From Paraburkholderia saeva (lineage in GTDB: Bacteria > Pseudomonadota > Gammaproteobacteria > Burkholderiales > Burkholderiaceae), in the NCBI RefSeq assembly GCF_907164555.1, contig NZ_CAJQZC010000001.1, forward strand, positions 124,001 to 188,000: DNA of 64,000 nucleotides. The letters run 5' to 3'. Under the pieces are notes generated by a model. The model worked only from the letters and a program-made list of their open reading frames with translations, was not told the DNA's origin and made no database searches. The first letter of the stretch is position 1. Each line of letters starts with the position of its first letter. The position numbers and the translations under genes are program-made. Of this stretch, positions 27,461 to 37,534 are shown piece after piece.

Positions 27461-28855
27461 TTATGCCGCTGGAGGCAGCGGGTTTCGCGCTGCCGCCAGC
27501 GTCACGGTCGCGGTCACGCCGCGCCCGCCCGCGCCCGGCCCGAGTGTGATCTCGCCGCGGTGCGCCTGTACGATCTCGCGGACAATCGCAAGGCCAAGGC
27601 CGGTGCCTTCGGTATCGGCGGAGGCGCGATAGAACGGCTCGAACACCCGGCTGCGCGCTTCGGGCGCAATGCCAGGGCCGTCGTCGGTGACAACCAGCGT
27701 GACCTTCGTGCCGCCGGTGCGGACGGCCACCGTCACATGGCCGCCTGCCTGCGTATAGCGGATCGCGTTTTCAGCGAGGTTCGCGACCAGTGCCGACAGC
27801 AATCCCGGATGGCCGGTCACCGGCGCCGGTCCATCGAGTTCCGCGCCCAGATCGATTTCCCGCGTCTGCGCGAGGAGCGCCAGATCTTCGGCGACTTCTT
27901 TCGCAATCGCGGCCAGATCGGCAGGTTCGCTGGCGAGCCGCGCGTAGTCGGCCGATTCGGCCTGTGCGAGCAGCAGCAGCTTGTTCGTGAGGCCGACCAT
28001 CGACCTGTTGCTCCGGTGCATCGCCGCGAGCGCTTCGGCGAGCCCGGGCTCGATGCCGCCGTGCTGGCGTGCGAACTGCAACTGGGTTCCGAGCAGCGTG
28101 AGCGGGGTGCGTAACTGATGCGCGGCATCCGCGATGAAGCGACGCTGCGCGGCCACCTGCACGCCAAGGCGTGCGATGCATTGATTGATCGCGTCGACGA
28201 TCGGCCGCAGTTCCGTATGCAGCCGCTCGACGCGGATCGGCGCGAGCTGCATCGGATCGCGGTCGGCGACGTCTTCCTTCACTTTCATCAGCGGTCGTAA
28301 CTCGAACGTGAGGCCGATGCACACGAGCGCCACCGCCAGCACGATCATCTCGATCTGCCGCACGAGTTGCGGCTGCCACAGTTGCTGCGCCATCGCGTCG
28401 CGCGAACGCACGGTCTTGCCGACCGATACGAGCACGCGTCGTGTCGCGCCGTTGTCGTACATTTGCCGCACGAAGGCAACCGCGCGCACCGCGTCGCCGT
28501 CACGGCCGGCGTCGTAGAACGTCGGCCTTTCCGACGCAGCCGTCGGGCTGCCCGGAAAATCCGGTGTGCCGGCGAGCAGCTGGCCGTCTTCGACGGTCAC
28601 GCTGTAGAACACCTGGTCGCGATACGGCGAGACGAACACTTCGAGCGCGGCCGGCGGCACGTCGACGCGCAGAAAGCCATCCACCCATTCCACTTCGCCC
28701 GCGATCATCCGCGCCGACGAAACCAGCTGGTTATCCTGCACGAGATCGGCCGTGTGCCGCGCGTTGTCGAACTCAGACTTGCCGGTGACGAACACGTACA
28801 GCGCGAGCGGCACGAGCAGCCACCACAAGAGGCGCATGCGCAGGCTATTGGTCAT
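27461..28855 (-). CDS. Sensor histidine kinase, TctE-like
   Basis: A 464-residue membrane kinase. TM1 is in LLWWLLVPLALYVFVTG, a periplasmic sensor of about 130 residues of the TctE N-terminal type follows, and TM2 is IEMIVLAVALVCIGLTF. The cytoplasmic part has the H-box FIADAAHQLRTPLTLL, the N-box NLAENAIRYT and G-boxes DDGPGIA and GTGLGLAIVREI. The start ATG at 28855 overlaps the end of the response regulator by 11 bp. TctE-type kinases often sense organic acids; the neighbouring ABC transporter suggests another small anion. The ligand is unknown. Confidence 0.88.
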   Translation of the reverse strand: MTNSLRMRLLWWLLVPLALYVFVTGKSEFDNARHTADLVQDNQLVSSARMIAGEVEWVDGFLRVDVPPAALEVFVSPYRDQVFYSVTVEDGQLLAGTPDFPGSPTAASERPTFYDAGRDGDAVRAVAFVRQMYDNGATRRVLVSVGKTVRSRDAMAQQLWQPQLVRQIEMIVLAVALVCIGLTFELRPLMKVKEDVADRDPMQLAPIRVERLHTELRPIVDAINQCIARLGVQVAAQRRFIADAAHQLRTPLTLLGTQLQFARQHGGIEPGLAEALAAMHRSNRSMVGLTNKLLLLAQAESADYARLASEPADLAAIAKEVAEDLALLAQTREIDLGAELDGPAPVTGHPGLLSALVANLAENAIRYTQAGGHVTVAVRTGGTKVTLVVTDDGPGIAPEARSRVFEPFYRASADTEGTGLGLAIVREIVQAHRGEITLGPGAGGRGVTATVTLAAARNPLPPAA

Positions 28856-29522
28856 CTTCTTTCTTGCGCAGCAGGTAGCCGAGCCCGCGCAGCGTGACGA
28901 TGGCCGCCGAGCTGCCGTCGAGCTTCTTGCGCAGCCGCGAGATATAGATCTCGACCGCATCCTCGCTTGGCTCGTCGGAGAGCGTGAAGATCGCGTCGAC
29001 GAGTGCCGGCTTCGACACCGTCTTGCCGAGGCGCAGGATCAGCGTTTCGAGCACCGCGCGTTCGCGCGGCGTCACGTTGAGCGGCGCGCCCCGCAGCATG
29101 AACTGGCGCGTGTCGATGTCGAACGTGAGGTCGCCGCACACCACTTCTGTCGCTTTCGATGGCGTCTGCCGGCGGATCAGCACCTTGATGCGCGCGACCA
29201 GCTCGCGCACTTCGAACGGCTTGACGAGGTAGTCGTCGGCACCGGCGCCGAGCAGTTCCACTTTCTCGTCGATTGAGCCGCTCGCGGTCAGGATCAGCAC
29301 GGGCGTCGCGTCGCCGCGCTGGCGCAGACGGCGCAGCACGTTCTTGCCCGACAGCTTCGGCAGATTCAGGTCGAGCAGCACGACATCGTAGTGATTCGTG
29401 CGCAGGAGCTGGTCGGCCGCGTCGCCGTCCTGAACGGCGTCGAGCGCGAACGACTCCTGTTCGAGCATCCTGGCGAGCCAGTGCGCGAGTGTCGGATTGT
29501 CTTCGATGAGCAGCAGCTTCAT
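28845..29522 (-). CDS. Response regulator, TctD/OmpR type
   Basis: A 225-residue regulator. The receiver domain has the acidic pair near LLIEDN, the phospho-acceptor Asp51 in VVLLDLNLPKLSG, and the conserved Lys in DDYLVKPF. The OmpR-type winged helix covers about residues 125-222. It is transcribed ahead of the kinase with overlapping reading frames. It is divergent from the ABC transporter genes, with a 223-bp gap that holds their promoter. Confidence 0.9.
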   Translation of the reverse strand: MKLLLIEDNPTLAHWLARMLEQESFALDAVQDGDAADQLLRTNHYDVVLLDLNLPKLSGKNVLRRLRQRGDATPVLILTASGSIDEKVELLGAGADDYLVKPFEVRELVARIKVLIRRQTPSKATEVVCGDLTFDIDTRQFMLRGAPLNVTPRERAVLETLILRLGKTVSKPALVDAIFTLSDEPSEDAVEIYISRLRKKLDGSSAAIVTLRGLGYLLRKKEDDQ

Positions 29523-29653
29523 GGCAGGTACAGCGGAAATCAGGCCGTCGATTGTGCCGTAAAACACGGGCCTTGCGCGCTTCCTTCAGGATTTGCTTCG
29601 GCAGTCCGCGCGTTGTCGGGTTAACACTCATGATTTGCTGTCGACCCCGAAAG

Positions 29654-29681
29654 CTTGCAGAAGGATTCCCCTTTTTATAAT
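29654..29681 (+). promoter_or_regulatory. Promoter of the NitT/TauT-type ABC operon
   Basis: A consensus TATAAT at 29676-29681 with a -35-like CTTGCA at 29654-29659 (16-bp spacer). The start codon of the binding protein is 65 bp downstream. Regulation by the divergent two-component system is inference. Confidence 0.6.
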
Positions 29682-29745
29682 CCGCCACATTCATCCAGAA
29701 AACGCCGCGCGACAGAGCGGCGACCCGACCTCAGGAGACTGCTTC

Positions 29746-30768
29746 ATGCGTACCTTGCGCCAGATTGCCGCCGTGTCCGGTGTTGCGTTTGCTCTCGCTG
29801 CCGTTACGGCGTCGGCTCACGCCGAGAAACTTACGATCATGGTTGGCGGCGCCACCAAGATCATCTATCTGCCGGCAAAGCTGACCGAGCAGCTCGGCTA
29901 CTTCAAGGACGAAGGCCTCGACGTTGAAGTGCTGTCGCAACCGGCCGGCGTCGACGCGGAAAACGAACTGCTCGCGGGCGCGGTGCAGGGCGTGGTCGGC
30001 TTTTACGATCACACGATCGACCTGCAGAGCAAGGGCAAGGAAGTTCAGGCGCTCGTGATTTTCGGCCAGGTGCCGGGCGAAGTCGAAATGGTGTCGACGA
30101 AGGCTGCCGATACGTTGAAGAGCATGGCTGACGTGAAGGGCAAGACGCTCGGCGTGACGGGCCTCGGCTCGTCGACCAGCTTCCTCACGCAATACCTCGC
30201 ACAGCGCGCCGGCGTGCCGTCGACGCAATACACGCTGCTGCCGGTGGGCGCCGACAACAGCTTCATCGCGGCGATCAGGCAAAGCCGTATCGACGCGGGC
30301 ATGACGACGGAGCCGACTGTCTCGCAACTGCTGAAGACCGGCGACGCGAAGGTGCTGGTCGACATGCGCACGCTCGAAGGCACGAAGGCCGCGTTGGGCG
30401 GCACGTACCCGGCATCGAGCTTCTACGTGCAGCGCGCGTGGGCCGAGTCGCACAAGGACGAAGCGACGAAGCTGTCGCGTGCGTTCGCGAAGACGCTGAA
30501 CTTCATCGCGACGCATAGCGCGGAGGAAATCGCCGCGAAGATGCCGAAGGACTACTACGGCAATAACAAGGACCTGTATGTGGGCGCGCTGAAGGCGTCG
30601 CTGCCGATGTTCACGAAGGACGGCAAGATGCCGGCCGACGGTCCGGATACGGTGCTGAAGGTGCTGTCGGCGTTCAACCCTTCGGTGAAGGGCAAGCATA
30701 TCGATCTCGCGAAGACGTACACGAACGATTTCGTTTCGTCGGCAGCGGTCAAGACGGCTTCGAAGTAA
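29746..30768 (+). CDS. NitT/TauT-family ABC transporter substrate-binding protein
   Basis: A 340-residue binding protein of the NMT1/THI5-like, SsuA/TauA/NrtA superfamily. A signal peptide ends at ASAHA (about residue 26). The mature protein has LTIMVGGATKIIYLPAKLTEQLGYFKDEGLDV-like opening segments (ligand cleft) and VKGKTLGVTGLGSSTSFLT. The ATG at 29746 has a CAGGAG site. It is the first gene of a three-gene importer. The ligand (sulfonate, nitrate, nitrile, aromatic acid or thiamine precursor) cannot be told. Confidence 0.87.
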   Translation: MRTLRQIAAVSGVAFALAAVTASAHAEKLTIMVGGATKIIYLPAKLTEQLGYFKDEGLDVEVLSQPAGVDAENELLAGAVQGVVGFYDHTIDLQSKGKEVQALVIFGQVPGEVEMVSTKAADTLKSMADVKGKTLGVTGLGSSTSFLTQYLAQRAGVPSTQYTLLPVGADNSFIAAIRQSRIDAGMTTEPTVSQLLKTGDAKVLVDMRTLEGTKAALGGTYPASSFYVQRAWAESHKDEATKLSRAFAKTLNFIATHSAEEIAAKMPKDYYGNNKDLYVGALKASLPMFTKDGKMPADGPDTVLKVLSAFNPSVKGKHIDLAKTYTNDFVSSAAVKTASK

Positions 30769-30873
30769 TCCGCACACAGGACGGACAGGCGCGAGCCGGC
30801 ATGCCCGGCGGCGACGCGTCAGTCCCTCCCGCAACAGTCATGCAATAGCCAGGTAAACACGAGGCACCAGCTG

Positions 30874-31668
30874 ATGAATCAACCATTGTCACGCGGCACG
30901 CCGGCCATCGAGCTGCGCAACGTGTCGTGCCGTTTCATTTCGCCGGACGGCAAGGCGACGGTCGCGCTGCGCGATTTCAGCATGTCGGTGGCGCGTGGCG
31001 AGTTCGTCGCCATCGTCGGGCCGACGGGCTGCGGCAAGTCGACCACGCTCAGCATGATCACCGGTCTTCTGAAGCCGACGACGGGTGAAGTGCGCGTGAT
31101 GGGCGCGCCCGTCGACGGCATCGATCCGCGCATCGGCTTTGTTTTCCAGGCGGACGCCGTGTTCCCGTGGCGCTCGGTGCTCGACAACGTGGCGGCCGGC
31201 CCGCTGTATCGCGGCCGTTCGAAATCGGCCGCGCATGACGAAGCGAACGAATGGCTGCGCCGCGTCGGCCTCGAGAAATTCGGCAAGCACTATCCGCATC
31301 AGCTGTCGGGCGGGATGAGAAAGCGCGTTGCGCTTGCGCAGACCTTCATCAACAAGCCGGAAATCCTGCTGATGGACGAGCCGTTCTCCGCGCTCGACAT
31401 GCAGACCCGCACGTTGATGCAGGACGAACTGCTGCAGCTGTGGTCGGGTACGGGTTCGGTCGTGTTCGTCACGCACGATCTCGAAGAAGCCATTGCGCTC
31501 GCCGACCGCGTGTTCGTGCTGACCGCGCGTCCGGCCACGTTGAAAAAAGTGTATGAGATCGACCTGCCGCGTCCGCGCGTCACGTCGGAGATTCGCTACG
31601 ACCCGCGCTTCATCGAGATCTCGCGCGATATCTGGCATGACCTGCGCGAAGAAGTGCAGATCGGTTAA
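30874..31668 (+). CDS. NitT/TauT-family ABC transporter ATPase
   Basis: A 264-residue ATPase. Walker A is GPTGCGKST, the signature is LSGGMRKR, Walker B is ILLMDEPFSALD and the switch is VTHDLEEAIALADRV. The LSGGMRKRVALAQ and MDEPFSALD variants are typical of the TauB/SsuB/NrtD group. It is the middle gene of the operon; 105 bp separate it from the binding protein and 16 bp from the permease. Confidence 0.92.
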   Translation: MNQPLSRGTPAIELRNVSCRFISPDGKATVALRDFSMSVARGEFVAIVGPTGCGKSTTLSMITGLLKPTTGEVRVMGAPVDGIDPRIGFVFQADAVFPWRSVLDNVAAGPLYRGRSKSAAHDEANEWLRRVGLEKFGKHYPHQLSGGMRKRVALAQTFINKPEILLMDEPFSALDMQTRTLMQDELLQLWSGTGSVVFVTHDLEEAIALADRVFVLTARPATLKKVYEIDLPRPRVTSEIRYDPRFIEISRDIWHDLREEVQIG

Positions 31669-31684
31669 TCAAGGAACGAGAGAC

Positions 31685-32548
31685 ATGTCTACAACGCCTC
31701 AACAGATGATGCCCTCAGGCCTCGACGCGGCTTCGCTCGCGCAGGTCGAGCGCGTCGCGCAAAAGCGCATCCGCCAGCGTCAGGCGCTCGTGATTTCGCT
31801 GCGCATCCTCGTGCTGGTCGTCGTGCTCGGCGGCTGGGAACTGTCAGCGCGCCTGAAGTGGATCGACCCGTTCTTCTTCTCGATGCCGACGGCCATCTAT
31901 GACCAGATCGTCGACTGGTTCGTGAACGGCACGTCGCAAGGTCCGCTCCTCACGCAGGTCTGGGTCACGTTGGAGGAAACCGGCCTTGGCTTCATCATCG
32001 GCTCGGTGGCGGGTGTGTTCTGCGGCATCGTGCTCGGCCGCAACAAGCTGCTGTCGGACGTGTTCAGCCTCTACATCAAGATCGCCAACTCGATTCCGCG
32101 CGTGGTGCTAGGTTCGGTATTCGTCATCGCGCTCGGCCTCGGTATGGGTTCGAAGGTGGCGCTCGCGGTGGTGATGGTGTTTTTCGTCGTGTTCGCCAAC
32201 GCGTTCCAGGGTGTGCGTGAAGCCGATCGCTACATGATCGCGAACGCACAGATTCTGGGTGCGTCGCGCCGTCAGGTGACGACGTCGGTGGTGATTCCTT
32301 CGGCGCTCAGCTGGATTCTCGCCAGCCTGCACGTGAGCTTCGGCTTCGCGCTGGTCGGTGCGGTGGTCGGAGAATTCCTCGGCTCCAAGCAGGGCATCGG
32401 CCTTTTGATCTCGACCGCGCAGGGCGCGTTCAACGCAAGCGGTGTGTTCGCGGCGATGATCGTGCTGGCAGTCGTCGCGCTCGCGGCCGACTATCTGCTG
32501 ACAGCCGTCGAGCAGCGTCTTCTGAAGTGGCGGCCTGCGGTGGTCTGA
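31685..32548 (+). CDS. NitT/TauT-family ABC transporter permease
   Basis: A 287-residue permease with about six membrane segments. The coupling EAA-like loop is ADRYMIANAQILGASRRQVT-like (about 180-200), with the C-terminal end AADYLLTAVEQRLLKWRP typical of the TauC/SsuC family. The ATG at 31685 has a GAGAGA site. A strong terminator follows. Confidence 0.9.
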   Translation: MSTTPQQMMPSGLDAASLAQVERVAQKRIRQRQALVISLRILVLVVVLGGWELSARLKWIDPFFFSMPTAIYDQIVDWFVNGTSQGPLLTQVWVTLEETGLGFIIGSVAGVFCGIVLGRNKLLSDVFSLYIKIANSIPRVVLGSVFVIALGLGMGSKVALAVVMVFFVVFANAFQGVREADRYMIANAQILGASRRQVTTSVVIPSALSWILASLHVSFGFALVGAVVGEFLGSKQGIGLLISTAQGAFNASGVFAAMIVLAVVALAADYLLTAVEQRLLKWRPAVV

Positions 32549-32591
32549 TCTTTAGCGGATTTCGCGCAGCCACACGCTGGCTGTGCGGCAT

Positions 32592-32632
32592 AAAAAAGCG
32601 CGCATTCCGGTTTCGGAACGCGCGCTTTTTTT
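32592..32632. terminator. Bidirectional terminator after the ABC operon
   Basis: AAAAAAGCGCGCATTCCG pairs with CGGAACGCGCGCTTTTTTT around a short loop. It ends both the ABC operon and the convergent glutamate-synthase-like gene. Confidence 0.9.
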
Positions 32633-32643
32633 CTGCTTTCGTT

Positions 32644-34281
32644 TTATGCAGTCTGCGGGGCTGTCGCAGGTTGCTTGACCGGTGGCACGCGCTTCGGCGA
32701 AAACGAATCGCTTCGCGCGATCGGCCACCACTGTTCGTACAGCGAGTAGCGATAGTTGCCGTTGACGAGATCGTTCGGTTCCAGATATTTGAGCAGCTCC
32801 GACATCAGCCGCACTTCATGCGACGACACGCGCCGTACGATGTGATGGGCGCGCAGATCGGCCGGATGGTCGAGGCCGGCAGCCTGGATGAGTTCCTGCA
32901 ACGCATGCAGCGTGTTGTGATGGAAGTTGAACACGCGGTCTGACTTGTCCGGCACGACGAGCGCGCGTTGCCGAACCGGGTCCTGTGTCGCGACGCCGGT
33001 CGGGCAGCGGCCGGTGTGACACGTCTGCGCCTGGATGCAGCCCACCGCGAACATGAAGCCGCGTGCGGCGTTGACCCAGTCGGCGCCGATCGCAAGTGTC
33101 TTCGCGATATCGAACGCGGTGATCATCTTGCCGCTCGCGCCCACGCGAACCTTGTCGCGCAGTCCAATGCCGGTGAGCGTGTTATGCACGAGCAGCAACC
33201 CTTCCTGCAACGGCACGCCGACGTGATCGGTGAACTCCAGCGGCGCCGCACCCGTGCCGCCTTCCGCGCCGTCGACGACGATAAAGTCCGGCACGATGCC
33301 TGTCTCCAGCATCGCTTTCGCGATGCCGAAAAATTCCCACGGATGGCCGATGCACAGCTTGAAGCCCGTCGGCTTGCCGCCCGACAGCGTGCGCAGGCGC
33401 TCGACGAATTCGAGCAGGCCACGCGGCGTCGAGAACTCGGAATGCGTGGCGGGCGATACGCAGTCGCGGCCCATCGGCACGCCGCGCGTCTCGGCGATTT
33501 CCGGCGTGATCTTCGCCGCGGGCAGCACGCCGCCGTGTCCCGGCTTCGCGCCTTGCGACAGCTTGATTTCGATCATCTTCACTTGCGGCTCGTTCGCCTG
33601 CTTCGCGAATTTTTCCGCGCTGAACGTGCCGTCGTCGTTACGGCAGCCGAAGTAGCCCGACGCGATTTCCCAGATGATGTCGCCGCCGTGCTCGCGGTGA
33701 TATTTCGACATCGAGCCTTCGCCGGTGTCGTGCGCGAAGTTGCCTTTCTTCGCACCGAGATTGAGCGCCATGATCGCGTTCGCCGACAGCGAGCCGAAGC
33801 TCATCGCAGACACGTTGAAGATCGACAGTGAATAGGGCTGAGCGCGCTCCGGTCCGACGACGATGCGAAAGTCATGGCCATCGAGCTTCGTCGGCGCGAG
33901 CGAATGGCTGATCCATTCGTGCGCGACCGCTTTCACATCGAGTTCAGTGCCATACGGCCGGCTGTCGACATCGTTTTTCGCGCGCTGGTAGACAATGCTG
34001 CGCTGGGCGCGCGAGAACGGACGCTCTTCAGTGTCGCCTTCGACGAAGTACTGGCGGATTTCCGGGCGAATGAATTCGAACAGGAAACGGAAGTGTCCCC
34101 ACAACGGGTAATTGCGCAGGATCGCGTGACGCTCCTGCTTCAGATCGAAGATGCCGAGCGCGACGAGCGCGAGCGGCACGACGATCCAGAACCACGAGAT
34201 GTGATGCAGCGCGGCGAGCGATGCGCAGGCGGCCAGCAGCACGACCGCGCACCACATCGCCACATAACGTCGAGAGAACAT
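32644..34281 (-). CDS. FMN-binding glutamate synthase family protein, membrane-anchored
   Basis: A 545-residue protein with two hydrophobic segments at about residues 5-42 and then a soluble domain like the FMN/Fe-S part of glutamate synthase large subunit. Visible are VSAMSFGSLSANAI, GEGSMSKYH, KLSQGAKPGHGGVLP, VDGAEGGTGAAP and the cluster motif CIQAQTCHTGRCPTG with three cysteines. There is no glutaminase domain and no GXGXG domain, so it is not a complete glutamate synthase. The start ATG at 34281 has a GGAG site. The electron donor and the substrate are unknown. It stands alone between two unrelated units. Confidence 0.85.
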   Translation of the reverse strand: MFSRRYVAMWCAVVLLAACASLAALHHISWFWIVVPLALVALGIFDLKQERHAILRNYPLWGHFRFLFEFIRPEIRQYFVEGDTEERPFSRAQRSIVYQRAKNDVDSRPYGTELDVKAVAHEWISHSLAPTKLDGHDFRIVVGPERAQPYSLSIFNVSAMSFGSLSANAIMALNLGAKKGNFAHDTGEGSMSKYHREHGGDIIWEIASGYFGCRNDDGTFSAEKFAKQANEPQVKMIEIKLSQGAKPGHGGVLPAAKITPEIAETRGVPMGRDCVSPATHSEFSTPRGLLEFVERLRTLSGGKPTGFKLCIGHPWEFFGIAKAMLETGIVPDFIVVDGAEGGTGAAPLEFTDHVGVPLQEGLLLVHNTLTGIGLRDKVRVGASGKMITAFDIAKTLAIGADWVNAARGFMFAVGCIQAQTCHTGRCPTGVATQDPVRQRALVVPDKSDRVFNFHHNTLHALQELIQAAGLDHPADLRAHHIVRRVSSHEVRLMSELLKYLEPNDLVNGNYRYSLYEQWWPIARSDSFSPKRVPPVKQPATAPQTA

Positions 34282-34473
34282 GAGGACTCCGTTGCAGTGA
34301 ATGTCGCCGCAGCAGGCGTGGCGCCGGCAACGCCTGGGGTCGACGCGCATGCGCCCTCTCTGCGGGTTGAGCGAACGACTGCTTTCTTTCTGATACTTAT
34401 GTTGAAGCAAACCGCCGGTACCACATGTCACAGGGTGGCGAACTCCCGTCACCCGTTACCCGTCGCGAAGCCG

Positions 34474-35643
34474 CTACCGCATCTGGCGCGCCGTCGCGTG
34501 CCGCGCGCCCAGCAACGCCGCGGTCTGCGGCGCACGTGTAACCGGCTGCGCCGTCGCGGCGTATTCGATAATGCCGCCGCCAAGGCACACGTCGCCATCG
34601 TAGAGCACCGCCGATTGCCCCGGTGTGACAGCCCACTGGGCGTCGGCAAAGTGCAGGCCGAACTGGCCTTCGGCGAGATCCGCCGTGCTGAACGTACATG
34701 CCGCATCCGCCTGGCGATAGCGCGTCTTGGCTGCGCACGCGAAGTCTTCCGTGGGTGCCTCGCCTGCCACCCAGCTCGTGTTCCCCGCGCTCAGCGTATG
34801 GCTGAGCAGCCACGGATGGTCGTGCCCCTGCGCAACATACAGCGTATTCGACGGAATGTCCTTGCCCGCCGCAAACCACGGCTCGCCGCTGCCATCCTTG
34901 CTGCCGCCCAGACCAATGCCCTTGCGCTGGCCATACGTATAGAACGCAAGGCCAATATGTTCGCCGACGACCTTGCCATCCGTCGTCTTCATGGGGCCGG
35001 GTTTCGTCGGCAGATAGCGGTTCAGGAAGTCGCGAAACGGCCGCTCGCCGATAAAGCAGATACCGGTCGAATCTTTTTTCTTCGCGTTCGGCAGACCGAT
35101 CTGTTCAGCGATCTCGCGCACTTTCGTTTTCGGAATCTCGCCAAGCGGGAAGAGCGTTTTCGAAAGCTGCGCCTGGTTCAGGCGATGCAGGAAGTACGAC
35201 TGGTCTTTCGTGTGGTCGAACGCCTTCAGCAGTTCGAAACGGCCATCGCGTTCGCGCACGCGCGCGTAGTGACCCGTCGCGATGGTTTGCGCGCCGAGCG
35301 ACATCGCGTGATCGAGGAAGGCCTTGAACTTGATCTCGGCGTTGCACAGCACGTCCGGGTTCGGCGTGCGGCCGGCCGAATATTCGCGCAGGAATTCGGC
35401 GAACACGCGGTCCTTGTATTCGGCGGCGAAGTTGACCGCCTCGACGTCGATGTCGATCAGGTCGGCCACCGAGACGACGTCGATCCAGTCCTGCCGCGTC
35501 GAGCAGTACTCGCCGTCGTCGTCGTCTTCCCAGTTCTTCATGAAAAGACCGACGACGTCGTATCCCTGTTCTTTCAGCAGCCACGCCGTCACCGACGAAT
35601 CGACGCCGCCCGACATGCCTACTACTACTTTCTGCTTGCTCAT
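34474..35643 (-). CDS. mnmA: tRNA 2-thiouridylase MnmA
   Basis: A 389-residue thiouridylase that puts the 2-thio group on wobble U34 of Lys, Glu and Gln tRNAs. The PP-loop [18 protein letters not shown] is at the N-terminus; the two catalytic cysteines are in [10 protein letters not shown] and STGICFIGE. The ATG at 35643 sits 17 bp after the end of the NUDIX gene, so both are co-transcribed. It is slightly longer than the E. coli enzyme (368). Confidence 0.95.
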   Translation of the reverse strand: MSKQKVVVGMSGGVDSSVTAWLLKEQGYDVVGLFMKNWEDDDDGEYCSTRQDWIDVVSVADLIDIDVEAVNFAAEYKDRVFAEFLREYSAGRTPNPDVLCNAEIKFKAFLDHAMSLGAQTIATGHYARVRERDGRFELLKAFDHTKDQSYFLHRLNQAQLSKTLFPLGEIPKTKVREIAEQIGLPNAKKKDSTGICFIGERPFRDFLNRYLPTKPGPMKTTDGKVVGEHIGLAFYTYGQRKGIGLGGSKDGSGEPWFAAGKDIPSNTLYVAQGHDHPWLLSHTLSAGNTSWVAGEAPTEDFACAAKTRYRQADAACTFSTADLAEGQFGLHFADAQWAVTPGQSAVLYDGDVCLGGGIIEYAATAQPVTRAPQTAALLGARHATARQMR

Positions 35644-35659
35644 TGTCTGCCTGCTACTG

Positions 35660-36151
35660 CTACGTGCTAACTGACCGGGGTGGCCCGACCGAGTGCGTGT
35701 GCACGAAGTCGAGCGGAATGCGCCGGCCTGCGAGGTAATCGTCGATACATTGCATGACGAGCGGCGTGCGATGCCGTTCGGGGCACGCGCGCAGTTCATC
35801 GGCGCTCATCCACAGCGTGCGCACGATATCGGGATCGAGCGCGCGCGCCCTATCGGGGTCGCCACCGCTGCCGCAATACGTGAAGCGCAGATAGGTGACG
35901 CCCTCACGTTCGGGTCGCGCGAAATGCGTCATATAAACGCCGACGAGTGCTGCGGGCGCGAACGGATGCGCGGTCTCTTCGAGCGTCTCGCGGATCACCG
36001 CCTCGACGAGCGTTTCGCCCGCTTCCAGATGGCCCGCTGGCTGGTTCAGCCGCAACCCGTCTTCCGTGTGTTCCTCGACGACGAGAAAGCGCCCGTCGCG
36101 CTCGACGATCGCTGCGACCGTGACGTGTGGGGCCCAGGATTCCGGTTTCAT
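35660..36151 (-). CDS. NUDIX hydrolase, NudJ-like
   Basis: A 163-residue Nudix hydrolase. The Nudix box is [20 protein letters not shown], complete in its metal-binding glutamates (about residues 41-62). The rest resembles E. coli NudJ (phosphatase for thiamine and nucleoside diphosphates), which is also next to mnmA. The E. coli mnmA-nudJ neighbourhood supports the call. It is upstream of mnmA on the same strand. Confidence 0.85.
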   Translation of the reverse strand: MKPESWAPHVTVAAIVERDGRFLVVEEHTEDGLRLNQPAGHLEAGETLVEAVIRETLEETAHPFAPAALVGVYMTHFARPEREGVTYLRFTYCGSGGDPDRARALDPDIVRTLWMSADELRACPERHRTPLVMQCIDDYLAGRRIPLDFVHTHSVGPPRSVST

Positions 36152-36380
36152 GGGACGGCATTTTACCGTCTATGGCGCGGGGCTGCCGGGAGCGTGCACA
36201 GAAGCGATTCTGCGGCCCGCCCGCCGGAGATTAACTGTTTGGATACCCGGATCGTCCCTAATTTCTGTCCGTCGCAAAGTTTCGGTTAAAGTGAAGGCAG
36301 TTAGCCGATGCAATACGAACGCCGGCGTGTCCCGTCGGCGGAACTGTACGAAATAACAGGAAGTCGAGGAGGATTCAACG

Positions 36381-37523
36381 ATGCACATCGGAGTGCCAGC
36401 CGAAACGCGGCCGTACGAAACCCGCGTTGCCGCGACGCCCGAGACGGTCAAAAAGTACGTTTCCCAAGGTCACAGAGTCACGGTTCAAAGCGGTGCCGGT
36501 ACCGGCGCAAGCTTTACTGATGAAGCCTTTGCGGCCGCCGGAGCAGAACTTGTCGACGCGCAGACCGCGTTCGGCGCCGATCTCGTTCTCAAGGTCCAGT
36601 CACCCACCGATAGCGAACTGCCGATGCTCAAACGCGGCGCAACGCTCGTCGGGATGCTGGACCCCTTTAATTCAGAAAACGCATCAAAGCTCGCCACTGC
36701 TGGCGTGACTGCATTTGCGCTCGAAGCGGCGCCGCGTACGACACGCGCGCAAAGTCTCGACGTACTGTCGTCTCAAGCCAACATTGCGGGCTATAAAGCG
36801 GTGCTCCTCAGCGCAACGTTGTATCCGCGCTTCATGCCGATGCTGATGACGGCGGCGGGCACCGTGAAGGCGGCGCGCGTGCTGATTCTCGGCGCGGGCG
36901 TGGCGGGCTTGCAGGCGATTGCGACTGCCAAACGTCTCGGCGCGGTCATCGAGGCGTCCGATGTGCGTCCGGCGGTGAAAGAGCAGATCGAATCGCTCGG
37001 TGCGAAGTTTCTCGACGTGCCGTACGAAACCGACGAAGAGCGCGACGCCGCGCAGGGCGTCGGCGGCTACGCGCGTCCGATGCCCGCTTCGTGGCTCACG
37101 CGTCAGTCCGCGCTCGTTCACGAACGCGCGAAGCAGGCCGACATCGTCATCAGCACGGCGCTGATTCCGGGACGTCCCGCACCGACACTCATCTCCGTCG
37201 AAACCGTGCAGGCGATGAAGCCGGGTTCCGTGCTCATCGACCTGGCCGCGGGCCGTGGTCCGGAGTACGAAGGACAGCGCGGCGGAAACTGTCCGCTCAC
37301 CGAAGCGGACAAGGTCGTCACAAAGTTCGGCGTGCAGATCGTGGGGTATACGAATCTGGCGTCGATGGTGCCGTCCGACGCGTCGTCGCTTTACGCGCGC
37401 AATCTGCTCGACTTCCTGAAGCTGGTCATCACAAAGGAAGGCGCATTGAACATCGATCTTGCGGACGATATCGTCGCGGCCACGCTGCTGGCCCGCGATG
37501 GCGCCGTGACACGCAAGGCATAA
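36381..37523 (+). CDS. pntAA: NAD(P) transhydrogenase subunit alpha, part 1
   Basis: A 380-residue NAD(H)-binding subunit (domain I) of the proton-translocating transhydrogenase. It starts [20 protein letters not shown] and has the Rossmann-like [20 protein letters not shown] and [20 protein letters not shown]. It transfers hydride between NADH and NADP+, using the proton gradient through the other subunits. An AGGAGGATT ribosome site precedes the ATG. It is the first gene of a three-gene operon; the three-polypeptide form is normal in many proteobacteria, unlike the two-subunit E. coli form. Confidence 0.95.
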   Translation: MHIGVPAETRPYETRVAATPETVKKYVSQGHRVTVQSGAGTGASFTDEAFAAAGAELVDAQTAFGADLVLKVQSPTDSELPMLKRGATLVGMLDPFNSENASKLATAGVTAFALEAAPRTTRAQSLDVLSSQANIAGYKAVLLSATLYPRFMPMLMTAAGTVKAARVLILGAGVAGLQAIATAKRLGAVIEASDVRPAVKEQIESLGAKFLDVPYETDEERDAAQGVGGYARPMPASWLTRQSALVHERAKQADIVISTALIPGRPAPTLISVETVQAMKPGSVLIDLAAGRGPEYEGQRGGNCPLTEADKVVTKFGVQIVGYTNLASMVPSDASSLYARNLLDFLKLVITKEGALNIDLADDIVAATLLARDGAVTRKA

Positions 37524-37534
37524 CGGAGTCCGCC

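Noticed and set aside
33874..35670. 598-codon plus-strand open frame opposite mnmA and the GltB-like gene
   Set aside because: Spans two well-supported minus-strand genes and has no recognisable domain.
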